A DNA stretch of 64,000 nucleotides from Pseudomonas entomophila (GTDB lineage Bacteria; Pseudomonadota; Gammaproteobacteria; Pseudomonadales; Pseudomonadaceae). The first letter of the stretch is position 1, and each line of letters begins with the position of its first letter. The stretch spans positions 682,001 to 746,000 of the forward strand of contig NZ_CP063832.1 in assembly GCF_023277925.1 (NCBI RefSeq). Reading direction: 5' to 3'. Made by a program: the position numbers and the translations under genes. Under the pieces are notes generated by a model that saw nothing but the letters and a program-made list of their open reading frames with translations, ran no database searches and had not been told where the DNA came from. This document shows positions 58,099 to 64,000 of the stretch, in pieces.

Positions 58099-59190
58099 TC
58101 AGCCTTCAATTGCGTTAAGTCGCTGCTTCAACTGCTCGTTGAGCGACACCCCGTGTAAACCTGAGTGAATTTCGCGATGGCAAGATGGGCAGACAGCACC
58201 TACGTACCGAGGGTGGTCGAGGCCTCCGTCGGAGAGCCGATTTACATGATGCGGCTCCAGGTATGGGGTTCCATCTTTCTTAAAAAATGGAGCTGGCTTG
58301 TCGCAGCTTTCACATAAGCCTTTGGCACGCATGAGGACGTAGTGAGCGACCTTCCGGCTGCGCTGGTAAATTTTGCGATGCGCCGATTGGTCCATTGCAT
58401 TCGTTACCGGCTTGCAGGCAGCCAGAGCGGCTATCCGAGCAGCAGCTAACGAATCTTCGAGTTCAACCCCCGTCCCCAACTCAGTTTCGATATTCAGCTC
58501 TGGACTGCCCACAGGCACCAATCTGAATACAAGAGCAGTACGATCCTTGCCATCAACATCCGGCTGGGTTCGTTCAAAGACGTCGGCGCAGCAGAACTCA
58601 CCTATATAGCGATTACCTTTTCCTTTGCCGAGCGACTTGAACAGATGAAGCACACGACCTGTCTCCGCATGCTCAGCGACAGCTCTGTTGCCACGGTTCA
58701 ATTTCATAGGCCCACGCTTCCCTTCACCGGTGTAGAGAAACGCACCGTTGTCCCAGCTGTCGGCATAGCCATATTGCTCGCCACTATCGCCTGTAAACAA
58801 GAAAATCGCCGGGTGGGTAGCGGATGCCGCTATGCCGCTCTGCCGGCTACCCCCGAATGGTCCGTTGATTTCAGTCACGCGATCGTAAATGGCCCCAGGC
58901 TCGAACTGCAGGACTGGTTCTAGACCAGTGCTCTGCAGCTCGATGATGGAAAATCCACGCTTTTCTAAATAGCGGTTTGTGAGGTGTCCGCCTGGGAATT
59001 GGCTAACTGCGATGCCGGTAGCCAAGGAGACTATTTTCTTTGCTGGGTACGATGTACCCCCTACAGCAATCGCGTAGCGGTGGGCAGGGTTCGTCTCCCA
59101 ACCATGCCACTCTCGTCTTCCTCTAAAGTCGCGGTCAAATTCCAGCAAAGCCTCATCAATACGTTCCTTCGATACAGCTTTGATCGCCAC
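58099..59190 (-). CDS. ScoMcrA-like HNH restriction endonuclease (type IV candidate)
   Basis: A 363-residue nuclease from a GTG start at 59190 (AAAGG nine bases upstream). The N-terminal 80 residues (AVSKERIDEALLEFDRDF to YLEKRGFSII) resemble the head domain of ScoMcrA. The middle (about 90-230) resembles an SRA-like base-reading domain: PGAIYDRVTEINGPFGGSRQ, PAIFLFTGDSGEQYGYAD, RGNRAVAEHAETGRVLHLFK. The C-terminus is HNH: zinc CxxC at 293-296 (CESC), HH 314-315 (LEPHHVNRLSDGG), CPSC at 334-337 and His342. Unlike ScoMcrA there is no room for a separate sulfur-binding domain. It probably cuts modified DNA, as type IV enzymes do. Confidence 0.82.
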   Translation of the reverse strand: MAIKAVSKERIDEALLEFDRDFRGRREWHGWETNPAHRYAIAVGGTSYPAKKIVSLATGIAVSQFPGGHLTNRYLEKRGFSIIELQSTGLEPVLQFEPGAIYDRVTEINGPFGGSRQSGIAASATHPAIFLFTGDSGEQYGYADSWDNGAFLYTGEGKRGPMKLNRGNRAVAEHAETGRVLHLFKSLGKGKGNRYIGEFCCADVFERTQPDVDGKDRTALVFRLVPVGSPELNIETELGTGVELEDSLAAARIAALAACKPVTNAMDQSAHRKIYQRSRKVAHYVLMRAKGLCESCDKPAPFFKKDGTPYLEPHHVNRLSDGGLDHPRYVGAVCPSCHREIHSGLHGVSLNEQLKQRLNAIEG

Positions 59191-59386
59191 GTGCGCTGCC
59201 CTTTGTCGCCGATGTTTGTAGGAAATTTCCCCATCGTCGCCAAAGTGATCAAACGGTTCAAGAAAAACTGGCAAAGCGCCACTGCGATCGTAGCGTCCGC
59301 GCGAGAGTTCGTATGCGTTCCAGGTCCATATTCGTTGTGGCAGCAGGCGTGCCTAAGGTCTACGGAATCGGATTTTCCCTCTTCTC

Positions 59387-59462
59387 TGTAGTCCGTTTCC
59401 GAAACATACTTCTACCCCCTTACAGCCCGTTGCAGCCGCTGCATCACCCATCTAGTCTCGCC
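59387..59462 (+). promoter_or_regulatory. Two-part upstream module shared with the gene at 63635 (copy 1)
   Basis: Box A tgtagtccgtttcc (59387-59400), inner CCGTTG (59427-59432) and box B tagtctcgcc (59453-59462) recur as tgtagtccttttcc, CCGTTG and tagtctcgcc upstream of the gene at 63635 with box starts 66 and 65 bases apart. The spacing conservation points to a common promoter or regulator site. No sigma-70 assignment was made. Confidence 0.55.
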
Positions 59463-59491
59463 AAGTCGCTGCCAATTCAGCGAACGGTTTT

Positions 59492-59588
59492 GACAGACCG
59501 GGAAGATAGTAACGCGCGTGCACGGCCGTCTATGGTGGCTGTACGTGGGGCACTTCGGTGCGCCGGTTTCCTATTTTCCCGGTCTGTC
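59492..59588. repeat. Long inverted repeat in the leader of the 59663 gene
   Basis: Arms gacagaccgggaagatag (59492-59509) and ctattttcccggtctgtc (59571-59588) pair at 17 of 18 positions around a 61-base loop that itself contains ggcacttcggtgcgcc. A further arm pair (ggtggctgtacg with cgtacagctgccacc) overlaps it, so alternative folds are possible. It could be a 5' leader switch or a transcription terminator-like structure upstream of the small gene. Confidence 0.6.
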
Positions 59589-59662
59589 AACCCGCGTACA
59601 GCTGCCACCTTTCTGTTTGACAGCAGAGAACGGTAGCTCCATTTGAAAATAGGAGCTCTACC

Positions 59663-59899
59663 ATGCTGAAAATAGTCCCCGATCCACCCCAGCACGACAA
59701 ATACACCACCCACACCCTCGAAGACCTCCTGGTCCAGATCTCCGAATACCTCGTCTGCGCCCTGACCGTCAGCCAGCAGACTGTCCTGCTCCACGCCAAA
59801 CCCCCAGGCCAGGTCCTGACCCTCGCCGCCATGCACGAAATCGACAGCGCCCGCACCCTGGTGGAAGTGGCACTGAGCCGCGTGCAATCCCGGCACTGA
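59663..59899 (+). CDS. Small Pseudomonas protein (DUF3077/DUF6124-like context)
   Basis: A 78-residue helical protein starting MLKIVPDPPQHDKYTTHTLE, a start pattern often seen in short Pseudomonas proteins (ML/MFK..PNPP). AGGAG precedes the ATG. It is followed 76 bases later by a DUF3077-type gene. A structured leader and the shared two-part module lie upstream. Function unknown. Confidence 0.75.
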   Translation: MLKIVPDPPQHDKYTTHTLEDLLVQISEYLVCALTVSQQTVLLHAKPPGQVLTLAAMHEIDSARTLVEVALSRVQSRH

Positions 59900-59975
59900 C
59901 CTGGCGAGCCTGGGCTCGTACTTGATGTTCACCGATCAGGCCCCGCGCCGTTCGCGGGGTCGCAGGAGGAATGGT

Positions 59976-60284
59976 ATGGATAAGGAGTTGCAAATCCCGC
60001 GCATCAAGAAACTCGCCACCACTGGCGTCGGTCATTTCGGCGAAGGCGCGGAGGTGGGTGTGCGAGACCCGCTGTTCCGTGTGGTGGCGGGGCATCCGCT
60101 GGACCATGCGGTGGAGCAGGCGACCGTGCTGATGTGTGCGGTGCACAAAATCAGTGATCTGGCGATGGTGGAGACTGATCATCTGCCTACGCTGCTGACG
60201 GCGGTGCATTACCTCAGCGGCATGGCCAAGGCGTTGGCCCAGGATGTGAATCATGGGTTGATGGTTGGGCGGGGGGCTGAGTAG
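59976..60284 (+). CDS. DUF3077-type small protein
   Basis: A 102-residue protein. The domain is helical: DPLFRVVAGHPLDHAVEQAT, VLMCAVHKISDLAM and LLTAVHYLSGMAKALAQDV. It shares YLSGMAKA with the protein at 63635. AGGAGG stands seven bases before the ATG at 59976, and a small hairpin (ccccgcg/cgcgggg) sits just before that ribosome-binding site, which could tune translation. Function is unknown; the family is largely confined to pseudomonads and occurs in many paralogues. Confidence 0.82.
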   Translation: MDKELQIPRIKKLATTGVGHFGEGAEVGVRDPLFRVVAGHPLDHAVEQATVLMCAVHKISDLAMVETDHLPTLLTAVHYLSGMAKALAQDVNHGLMVGRGAE

Positions 60285-60326
60285 GGGAGGGTATCTGGCT
60301 GGGGCTTGGTTGCCTGGGCGGGCGCT

Positions 60327-60352
60327 ATCGCGGTGCAAGCCCGCTCCCACGA
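60327..60352 (+). repeat. Degenerate REP-like unit
   Basis: The sequence tatcgcggtgcaagcccgct then cccacga resembles one REP unit with the ctcccac foot. It is the only REP-like sequence seen behind tRNA-Pro. Confidence 0.5.
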
Positions 60353-60388
60353 GTCCGGACAGGCTTGCTTTCGCGTTCCGGCTAGCCG

Positions 60389-60778
60389 CTATGGCGCCAG
60401 GTTCAACCCGTTACAGCGGCCCTTGGTGGAGAAATCGTTGATCTGCCGCGCCTTGTTCACCGACATCAGGATCGTGCAGCCGCCAGGGTGGGCCACGTCG
60501 TCCCAGTAGTTGGTATGGACCATCACGTTGCCTTGCATCTCGGCGGTGCTGCCGACCACCTCCTTTTGCACGTAGGTGGTATCGCGGTACCAGCCCAACT
60601 GCACCCCAGCGCCGTCGGGCAACGGCTCCATGCGCATGGACGGGCCGAAGAAGTCGATGGCCTGCTTGGCGTCGCGCCCTTGCCATTGGTTGCCCGCCAT
60701 CAGCTCCGGCAGGGTCGGGATGCAGCCGGCCAGCGCAGGCAGCAACAGGCCAAGTACCAGCAGAGGGCGCGCTCTCAT
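60389..60778 (-). CDS. Putative lipoprotein
   Basis: A 129-residue lipoprotein with lipobox LAGC near residue 19 (LLVLGLLLPALAGC). The mature part has SMRMEPLPDGAGVQLGWYRD, VQKEVVGSTAEMQGNVMVHT and two further cysteines (GGCTILM, GRCNGLN). No family was recognised. It begins four bases inside the end of the frameshifted upstream gene, so the two form a unit. Confidence 0.82.
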   Translation of the reverse strand: MRARPLLVLGLLLPALAGCIPTLPELMAGNQWQGRDAKQAIDFFGPSMRMEPLPDGAGVQLGWYRDTTYVQKEVVGSTAEMQGNVMVHTNYWDDVAHPGGCTILMSVNKARQINDFSTKGRCNGLNLAP

Positions 60779-61160
60779 CGTGGGGTGTTCGCCAGCATGT
60801 CGTCCAGCTCCTGCACCGCCTGGCTGTTGGCCTGGACGCCAATCAACTGGATGAACATGGTCTGGATGGTGGCGACCATCTTCGCCGCCGGCATCTTGCC
60901 GATCGACAGCATCTGGTTGCGCGCGCGGTTATCGGGGGCGCAGACGAAGGCGAAGGTGCGCTGCAACCAGTAGTCCTTCGGTGCGACCCAGCCTTTGACG
61001 CTGGTTTTTACATCCCTCTTGGCACCGTCGAAGCGATGTATCGCCCGGACGCTTTGCACGCCACCGAGCTTTTGCATGATGCCGACGGCATCGGCGACGT
61101 AGACCTCGTTGTGTCTTTGCCGTAGATGATCCAGTAGGCGCCCGCAGCTTGTTTTGCCAT
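60775..61160 (-). pseudogene. Frameshifted gene of a small secreted protein
   Basis: Two minus-strand frames join into one product: AAGAYWIIYGKDTT in one frame and VYVADAVGIMQKLGGVQSVR in the next, continuing to VQELDDMLANTPR. The junction reads GACACAACGAGG where GACAACAACGAGG would restore the frame, so a single-base deletion is the simplest explanation. The ATG at 61160 is an internal or late start, because a signal-like stretch (AILALACSTSTMA) lies just upstream without a start codon. Either a true pseudogene or a sequencing error. Confidence 0.7.
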
Positions 61161-61322
61161 GGTTGAGGTGCTGCAGGCCAGAGCCAGGATGGCCTGACGC
61201 CTGTAGCAGTCAGGCGCAGTAAACAGGGCGTTCCGCGCCCGGCGAATATTTGGGATGCGTCCGGCATACAACGGGTTGTCGTTTTCGTAGGCTGCATCCC
61301 TTGTCTACAGGGAGAGCAGACC

Positions 61323-61808
61323 ATGGCGTTCAATGGCTACATGAGTATCAAAGGCAATCGACAGGGGTTGATTTCGGCGGGGTGCAATACCCAGCCATCC
61401 ATTGGCAACAAATGCCAGCTCGTGCACCAGGACGAAATAACGGTGCTGTCCTTCAATCACGCTCTTGCCACCCCTGATACCAACCAACGTGCTGTGCATC
61501 AGCCCGTGGTGATCACCAAGCACATCGACAAGGCCACACCCTTGCTGGCCCAGGCCGTGGACTGCCGGGAAGTGGTCGACTGCGATATCCAGCTGTACCG
61601 CATTCATTCGGCGGGCCATCGGGAAAAGTACTTCTCCGTAAGGCTGGAGGGTGCGGTGGTCGTCAGCCAGGAGCTGGACGTGCCCCACGCGACGCTCTTG
61701 ACCGACCAGGATGCCGAGGAGCGGCTGCTTATCAGCTATCGGGCCATCAGCTGGATTCATCACGCCGCTGGTACCACCGGGTACGCCACGTGGGGGGAGC
61801 AGCTATGA
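61323..61808 (+). CDS. hcp: Type VI secretion tube protein Hcp (orphan, with cargo genes)
   Basis: A 161-residue Hcp. Family motifs: FNGYMSIKGNRQGLISAGCN, HQDEITVLSFNHALATP, RAVHQPVVITKHIDKATPLL, and the C-terminal YRAISWIHHAAGTTGYATWG. Hcp hexamers form the injected tube and carry small effectors. No other T6SS structural gene is nearby, so this is an auxiliary cassette relying on a main cluster elsewhere. AGGGAGAG precedes the ATG. Its TGA overlaps the next ATG. Confidence 0.93.
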   Translation: MAFNGYMSIKGNRQGLISAGCNTQPSIGNKCQLVHQDEITVLSFNHALATPDTNQRAVHQPVVITKHIDKATPLLAQAVDCREVVDCDIQLYRIHSAGHREKYFSVRLEGAVVVSQELDVPHATLLTDQDAEERLLISYRAISWIHHAAGTTGYATWGEQL

Positions 61809-62518
61809 GCCAGCGCGAGGAATATGGTGAGCGGCTTGATGAGGCGTATTGGGAGGTGAATGCGGCGGCATCTAGGTTGATCAGTTATGGCTGTGGGGTC
61901 AGTGCCAAACACCTGAGCGATCGGCGGTTGCGGATGCAGTTCAATCGGGAACTGGCTTATTACGCGCGGCGAGTTTTGGACGATGTGTACCACCGTAAAT
62001 CCAGTGCTGGGGATGCACTTATTGAGCTGAGGAATGAGAGGGACAGGCTGAAAGCTCAGTCGGAACGCATCACTTTGCAAGCGATTGGTGTTATTGGCGG
62101 GACAGGACAGATTATCACCGGTGCCGGTATTTGTTATGGGTCGCTTGGGTTGCTGTGCGCAACTTTGGGAGCGCCAATGATTGCGCACGGAGGAAATAAT
62201 ATATATGAGAGTGCAAGGGGGTTGTATGAGGGTCGTGATGATATAGAGGGGCCGGTCAAAAAAGGCTATCGTGAAGTCTCTAAGAGTTTAGGGTATACCG
62301 AGCGGGAGGGTACACTAGCATACTTGGCCGCCGATGCAGCGCTGTCGGTGGGCGCTCTGTTTCGGCCAGTTTTAAAAGCGGATGCATGGAGACTTTACAA
62401 GTACTATTCCGTTGATAATGAGGCTGCGATACGACAGATGAGCACAGCAGCGGGTGTTGTAGAAACAACCACAACCGGTGCCACGGCATATCAGTTTAAT
62501 AAAGAATACAGGGAATGA
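61805..62518 (+). CDS. DUF4225 protein, candidate T6SS effector
   Basis: A 237-residue protein translationally coupled to hcp. The N-terminal 85 residues are helical and charged (AYWEVNAAASRLISYG, LRNERDRLKAQSERITLQ). Residues 88-130 form a glycine-rich hydrophobic hairpin (AIGVIGGTGQIITGAGICYG, SLGLLCATLGAPMIAHGG), followed by YESARGLYEGRDDIEGPVKK and a soluble C-terminus. The pattern fits the DUF4225 family, found behind hcp in pseudomonads. The hydrophobic hairpin and membrane-protein immunity partner suggest membrane permeabilisation, which is inference. Confidence 0.85.
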   Translation: MSQREEYGERLDEAYWEVNAAASRLISYGCGVSAKHLSDRRLRMQFNRELAYYARRVLDDVYHRKSSAGDALIELRNERDRLKAQSERITLQAIGVIGGTGQIITGAGICYGSLGLLCATLGAPMIAHGGNNIYESARGLYEGRDDIEGPVKKGYREVSKSLGYTEREGTLAYLAADAALSVGALFRPVLKADAWRLYKYYSVDNEAAIRQMSTAAGVVETTTTGATAYQFNKEYRE

Positions 62519-62802
62519 GTGTGTTTGAGTTTCTTCTGATTATCGTCGTGGACGTGCCGACTACGTTGCTGATCAGACGCTACTTGTGCTCCACGAAAAG
62601 CAGTGTATTCCTTGTGGTGCTGGCCTATATTCATGCGATTGTGATAGGAGGCTTCTATGTCACGCTCTTGAAGGGTGATGACGTGTTTTTTGTGGAAATA
62701 GACTATGGAGATAACTTTTTTCGTGACTTGATTTTTGTCAATGTTGGGGTTTTTGTCATGGTCATGTTTCATGGCTGGTCTGTTTCTTCGCGCTATAAAT
62801 AA
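62515..62802 (+). CDS. Putative membrane immunity protein
   Basis: A 95-residue protein with three predicted membrane helices (FEFLLIIVVDVPTTLLI, VFLVVLAYIHAIVIGGFYVT, LIFVNVGVFVMVMFHGW). It starts inside the stop of the DUF4225 gene (ATGA). A small membrane protein directly after an Hcp-linked toxin gene fits an immunity protein protecting the inner membrane. A decayed copy of its first 40 codons follows at 62864. The gene is AT-rich. Confidence 0.75.
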   Translation: MSVFEFLLIIVVDVPTTLLIRRYLCSTKSSVFLVVLAYIHAIVIGGFYVTLLKGDDVFFVEIDYGDNFFRDLIFVNVGVFVMVMFHGWSVSSRYK

Positions 62803-62863
62803 TGTTGTGCCTTGCGTTATGCGCCGTCTTGGCTGCTGGCGAGTTTAGTGAGAAGTGCGTGGG

Positions 62864-62986
62864 ATGAGTGTGTTCGAATTTATGTTGGTGATTTTGGTGG
62901 ATGTGCCGGTGACGCTATCGAGGGTAGAGAAGGGGTTATTCGTTTTTTCACGGCGCGGCTTAATGACGTGGGCTTTTGGTTTGTGA
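62864..62986 (+). pseudogene. Decayed second immunity gene
   Basis: The frame starts MSVFEFMLVILVDVPVTL, closely matching MSVFEFLLIIVVDVPTTL of the intact gene, then diverges and stops after 40 codons. Downstream sequence at about 63081-63100 (ggcatggtggtgtttcatgg) resembles the intact gene's 3' end, so the copy has lost its middle by deletion or frameshift. Confidence 0.75.
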
Positions 62987-63102
62987 TCTCCGTTACTGAG
63001 AAAATGGTTTTTTCATATTTGGGCTATGGCCTCGCGAAGCGTTGACTGGTCCCAAGTTTTGGCCATGGCTGAATAGTAGGGGCATGGTGGTGTTTCATGG
63101 GC

Positions 63103-63350
63103 GTGCAAGATGGCTTTATGAGGGCGAGATGGCGTGGAAGGGCTGGTCAGGAAAGGCTATCAGGAGGTCTCGAAACGCTTAAGGTATACCTAGTGTCCCG
63201 CACGGTTAATTCGTTTATCTACTTAAATGGTTTCGCCCAATGATTCCGGGGCTTTTAGATTAACGAACTACCCGAGCGGGACACTAGCAGGAGGGGCACT
63301 AGCCCACTTGGCCGCCGATGAGGCGCTGTAGGCGGGTACGCTGTTAGATC
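63103..63350 (+). pseudogene. Decayed DUF4225 toxin fragment interrupted by a MITE-like insertion
   Basis: The sequence gtgcaagatggctttatgag (from 63103) and ggctatcaggaggtctcgaa (about 63152) align with the intact toxin gene at about 62210 and 62261, then resume as ggcactagcccacttggccg at 63294 (intact: about 62310) and carry in-frame stops. The two parts are separated by the 90-bp element at 63193-63282. It is a remnant of a second toxin, following the second immunity remnant. Confidence 0.75.
63193..63282. mobile_element. MITE-like element, 90 bp, with CTAG target duplication
   Basis: Terminal inverted repeats: the left end TGTCCCGCACGGTTAATTCG and the inverted right end TGTCCCGCTCGGGTAGTTCG continue to 28 bases with 24 matches. 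CTAG is present on both sides (63189-63192 and 63283-63286), and the intact paralogue has CGAG at the matching point, so CTAG is the duplicated target. It encodes nothing. Four-base YTAR duplications are typical of IS5-group transposases, which may have moved it. None is in the window. Confidence 0.85.
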
Positions 63351-63426
63351 GTGCCCCGCGAAAGGTTGGCGATGGCACTGCATCCAGCCAATTCTGTAGG
63401 TCCTACAGCCATTCTTCCGATGTTCG

Positions 63427-63501
63427 TGTAGTCCTTTTCCTAAAGGGGCGTTTTTCCCTGTTCGGCCGTTGTCGCGAGGGGATACGCGCTTTAGTCTCGC
63501 C
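63427..63501 (+). promoter_or_regulatory. Two-part upstream module (copy 2)
   Basis: Box A tgtagtccttttcc (63427-63440), CCGTTG (63466-63471) and box B tagtctcgcc (63492-63501) mirror copy 1 at 59387-59462 with near-identical spacing. A palindrome ctgtaggtcctacag lies just upstream (63394-63408). The downstream gene is at 63635, about 130 bases after box B, leaving room for a leader. Confidence 0.55.
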
Positions 63502-63634
63502 CTGCCTGTCGTGTTTCACCGTCCGGGGTTGGCCGGGCTTCTGGGCAGAACGCCGCGCAAGGATCGCGCGGTCTGGTCCGGGGGCCCTGGAGGGTGAAAT
63601 GCGGCGGGCTCATTCTTTTCTTGGGGGTTAAGTC

Positions 63635-63937
63635 ATGGACAAGGACGAGCAAGCGAAGGGCACTGGGGATCCGAAAATCATCAGCCTGGTCGAGCGCAGC
63701 AAACGGCGTTCGGTACGCGACTGGGTGCAGGCGATCCCCGGGTTGCCGACGGAGGACGTGCTGCAGGAAACATCGATCATCCTGGGCTGCATCACCGGGC
63801 TGACGTACCAGGCATTGAGCAAACCGAAAGAGGCGCAGACGCTGATGCGCGCCACCTACTACCTCAGCGGCATGGCCAAGGCGATGATCGATGGGCAGTT
63901 GCCGGGGAGCCAGGCTGGCAAGGGTGAGCGCGAGTGA
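63635..63937 (+). CDS. DUF3077-type small protein, paralogue
   Basis: A 100-residue helical protein with the same C-terminal element YLSGMAKAMIDGQL as the protein at 59976. The N-terminus is charged and different (KDEQAKGTGDPKIISLVERS). It is preceded by a 5' region sharing the two-part module with the gene at 59663. GGGGGTT stands before the ATG. No function is known. Confidence 0.82.
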   Translation: MDKDEQAKGTGDPKIISLVERSKRRSVRDWVQAIPGLPTEDVLQETSIILGCITGLTYQALSKPKEAQTLMRATYYLSGMAKAMIDGQLPGSQAGKGERE

Positions 63938-64000
63938 TTCCGCCAGGCCTGTGCTGAACGCAGGCAACACGAGTTTCACACAAGCCGCTTCCGATACCTT
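63938..64000. other. Window end, no feature seen
   Basis: Sixty-three bases after the last stop codon; no gene, terminator or repeat was recognised. Confidence 0.4.

Noticed and set aside
61008..61271. Separate small minus-strand gene overlapping the frameshifted gene
   Set aside because: Its downstream part is the wrong frame of a continuous coding sequence; better explained by a one-base deletion.
62812..63045. 77-codon plus-strand frame after the immunity gene
   Set aside because: The alternative frame at 62864 matches the immunity protein; this one has no similarity and a poor start.

Overview
The window is high-GC proteobacterial chromosome. Gene content points to Pseudomonas, most likely the P. 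putida group: an AcnB-type aconitase beside a DUF1289 protein, an NAD-type 6-phosphogluconate dehydrogenase paired with zwf, an AauR-like control region upstream of the periplasmic glutaminase-asparaginase, a DUF1654-endA pair behind a LexA box, the thrS-infC-rpmI-rplT-pheST-ihfA cluster, DUF3077-type small proteins, and more than a dozen Pseudomonas-style REP palindromes. Species assignment is inference from gene content.

Layout. 1-6 kb: acnB (cut by the window edge), a DUF1289 protein, an IS110/IS1111-type insertion sequence lying among REP palindromes, queD and a patatin-like lipase. 6-11 kb: two PepSY proteins in one operon with an OmpR-type response regulator and its sensor kinase, an HPP/CBS membrane protein and a LysR regulator. 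11-14 kb: an AT-richer gene with an N-terminal PD-(D/E)XK nuclease motif and no recognised C-terminal domain, then a leucine-rich-repeat protein kinase. 14-18 kb: prpE, an AFG1/ZapE ATPase and a YdcH-like protein. 18-23.4 kb: an AraC regulator divergent from a tightly coupled operon (AhpD-like protein, acyl-CoA-dehydrogenase-like flavoprotein, ABC transporter of the nitrate/sulfonate/taurine class). 23.5-29.5 kb: GNAT, argC, LysR, MOSC, 5'-nucleotidase and SH3 proteins. 29.7-34.1 kb: gnd-zwf and a GH15 glucosidase. 34.2-35.7 kb: an unrecognised two-gene operon. 36-40.3 kb: glpT, an HD hydrolase, an SOS-controlled nuclease operon and ansB. 40.6-47.8 kb: complete rbsBAC-R-K-D plus a secreted nucleoside hydrolase; together these could release ribose from nucleosides, import it and phosphorylate it. 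48-57 kb: a lipoprotein inhibitor, a cold-shock protein and the translation cluster, ending in ihfA, a MerR regulator and a tRNA-Pro gene.

The 57.2-64 kb segment behind tRNA-Pro has the features of a variable island: a ScoMcrA-like HNH restriction endonuclease, DUF3077-type small proteins that share a two-part upstream sequence module, a frameshifted gene, and an orphan type VI secretion cassette (hcp, DUF4225 toxin, membrane immunity protein). The cassette is followed by a decayed second immunity-toxin copy that is itself interrupted by a 90-bp MITE-like element with a CTAG target duplication.

The best candidates for undescribed biology are the PD-(D/E)XK protein at 11.2-12.8 kb, the two-gene operon at 34.2-35.7 kb, the T6SS cassette with its debris and MITE, and the shared upstream module of the DUF3077-type genes. 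All functional claims rest on motifs read by eye; no database search was run.
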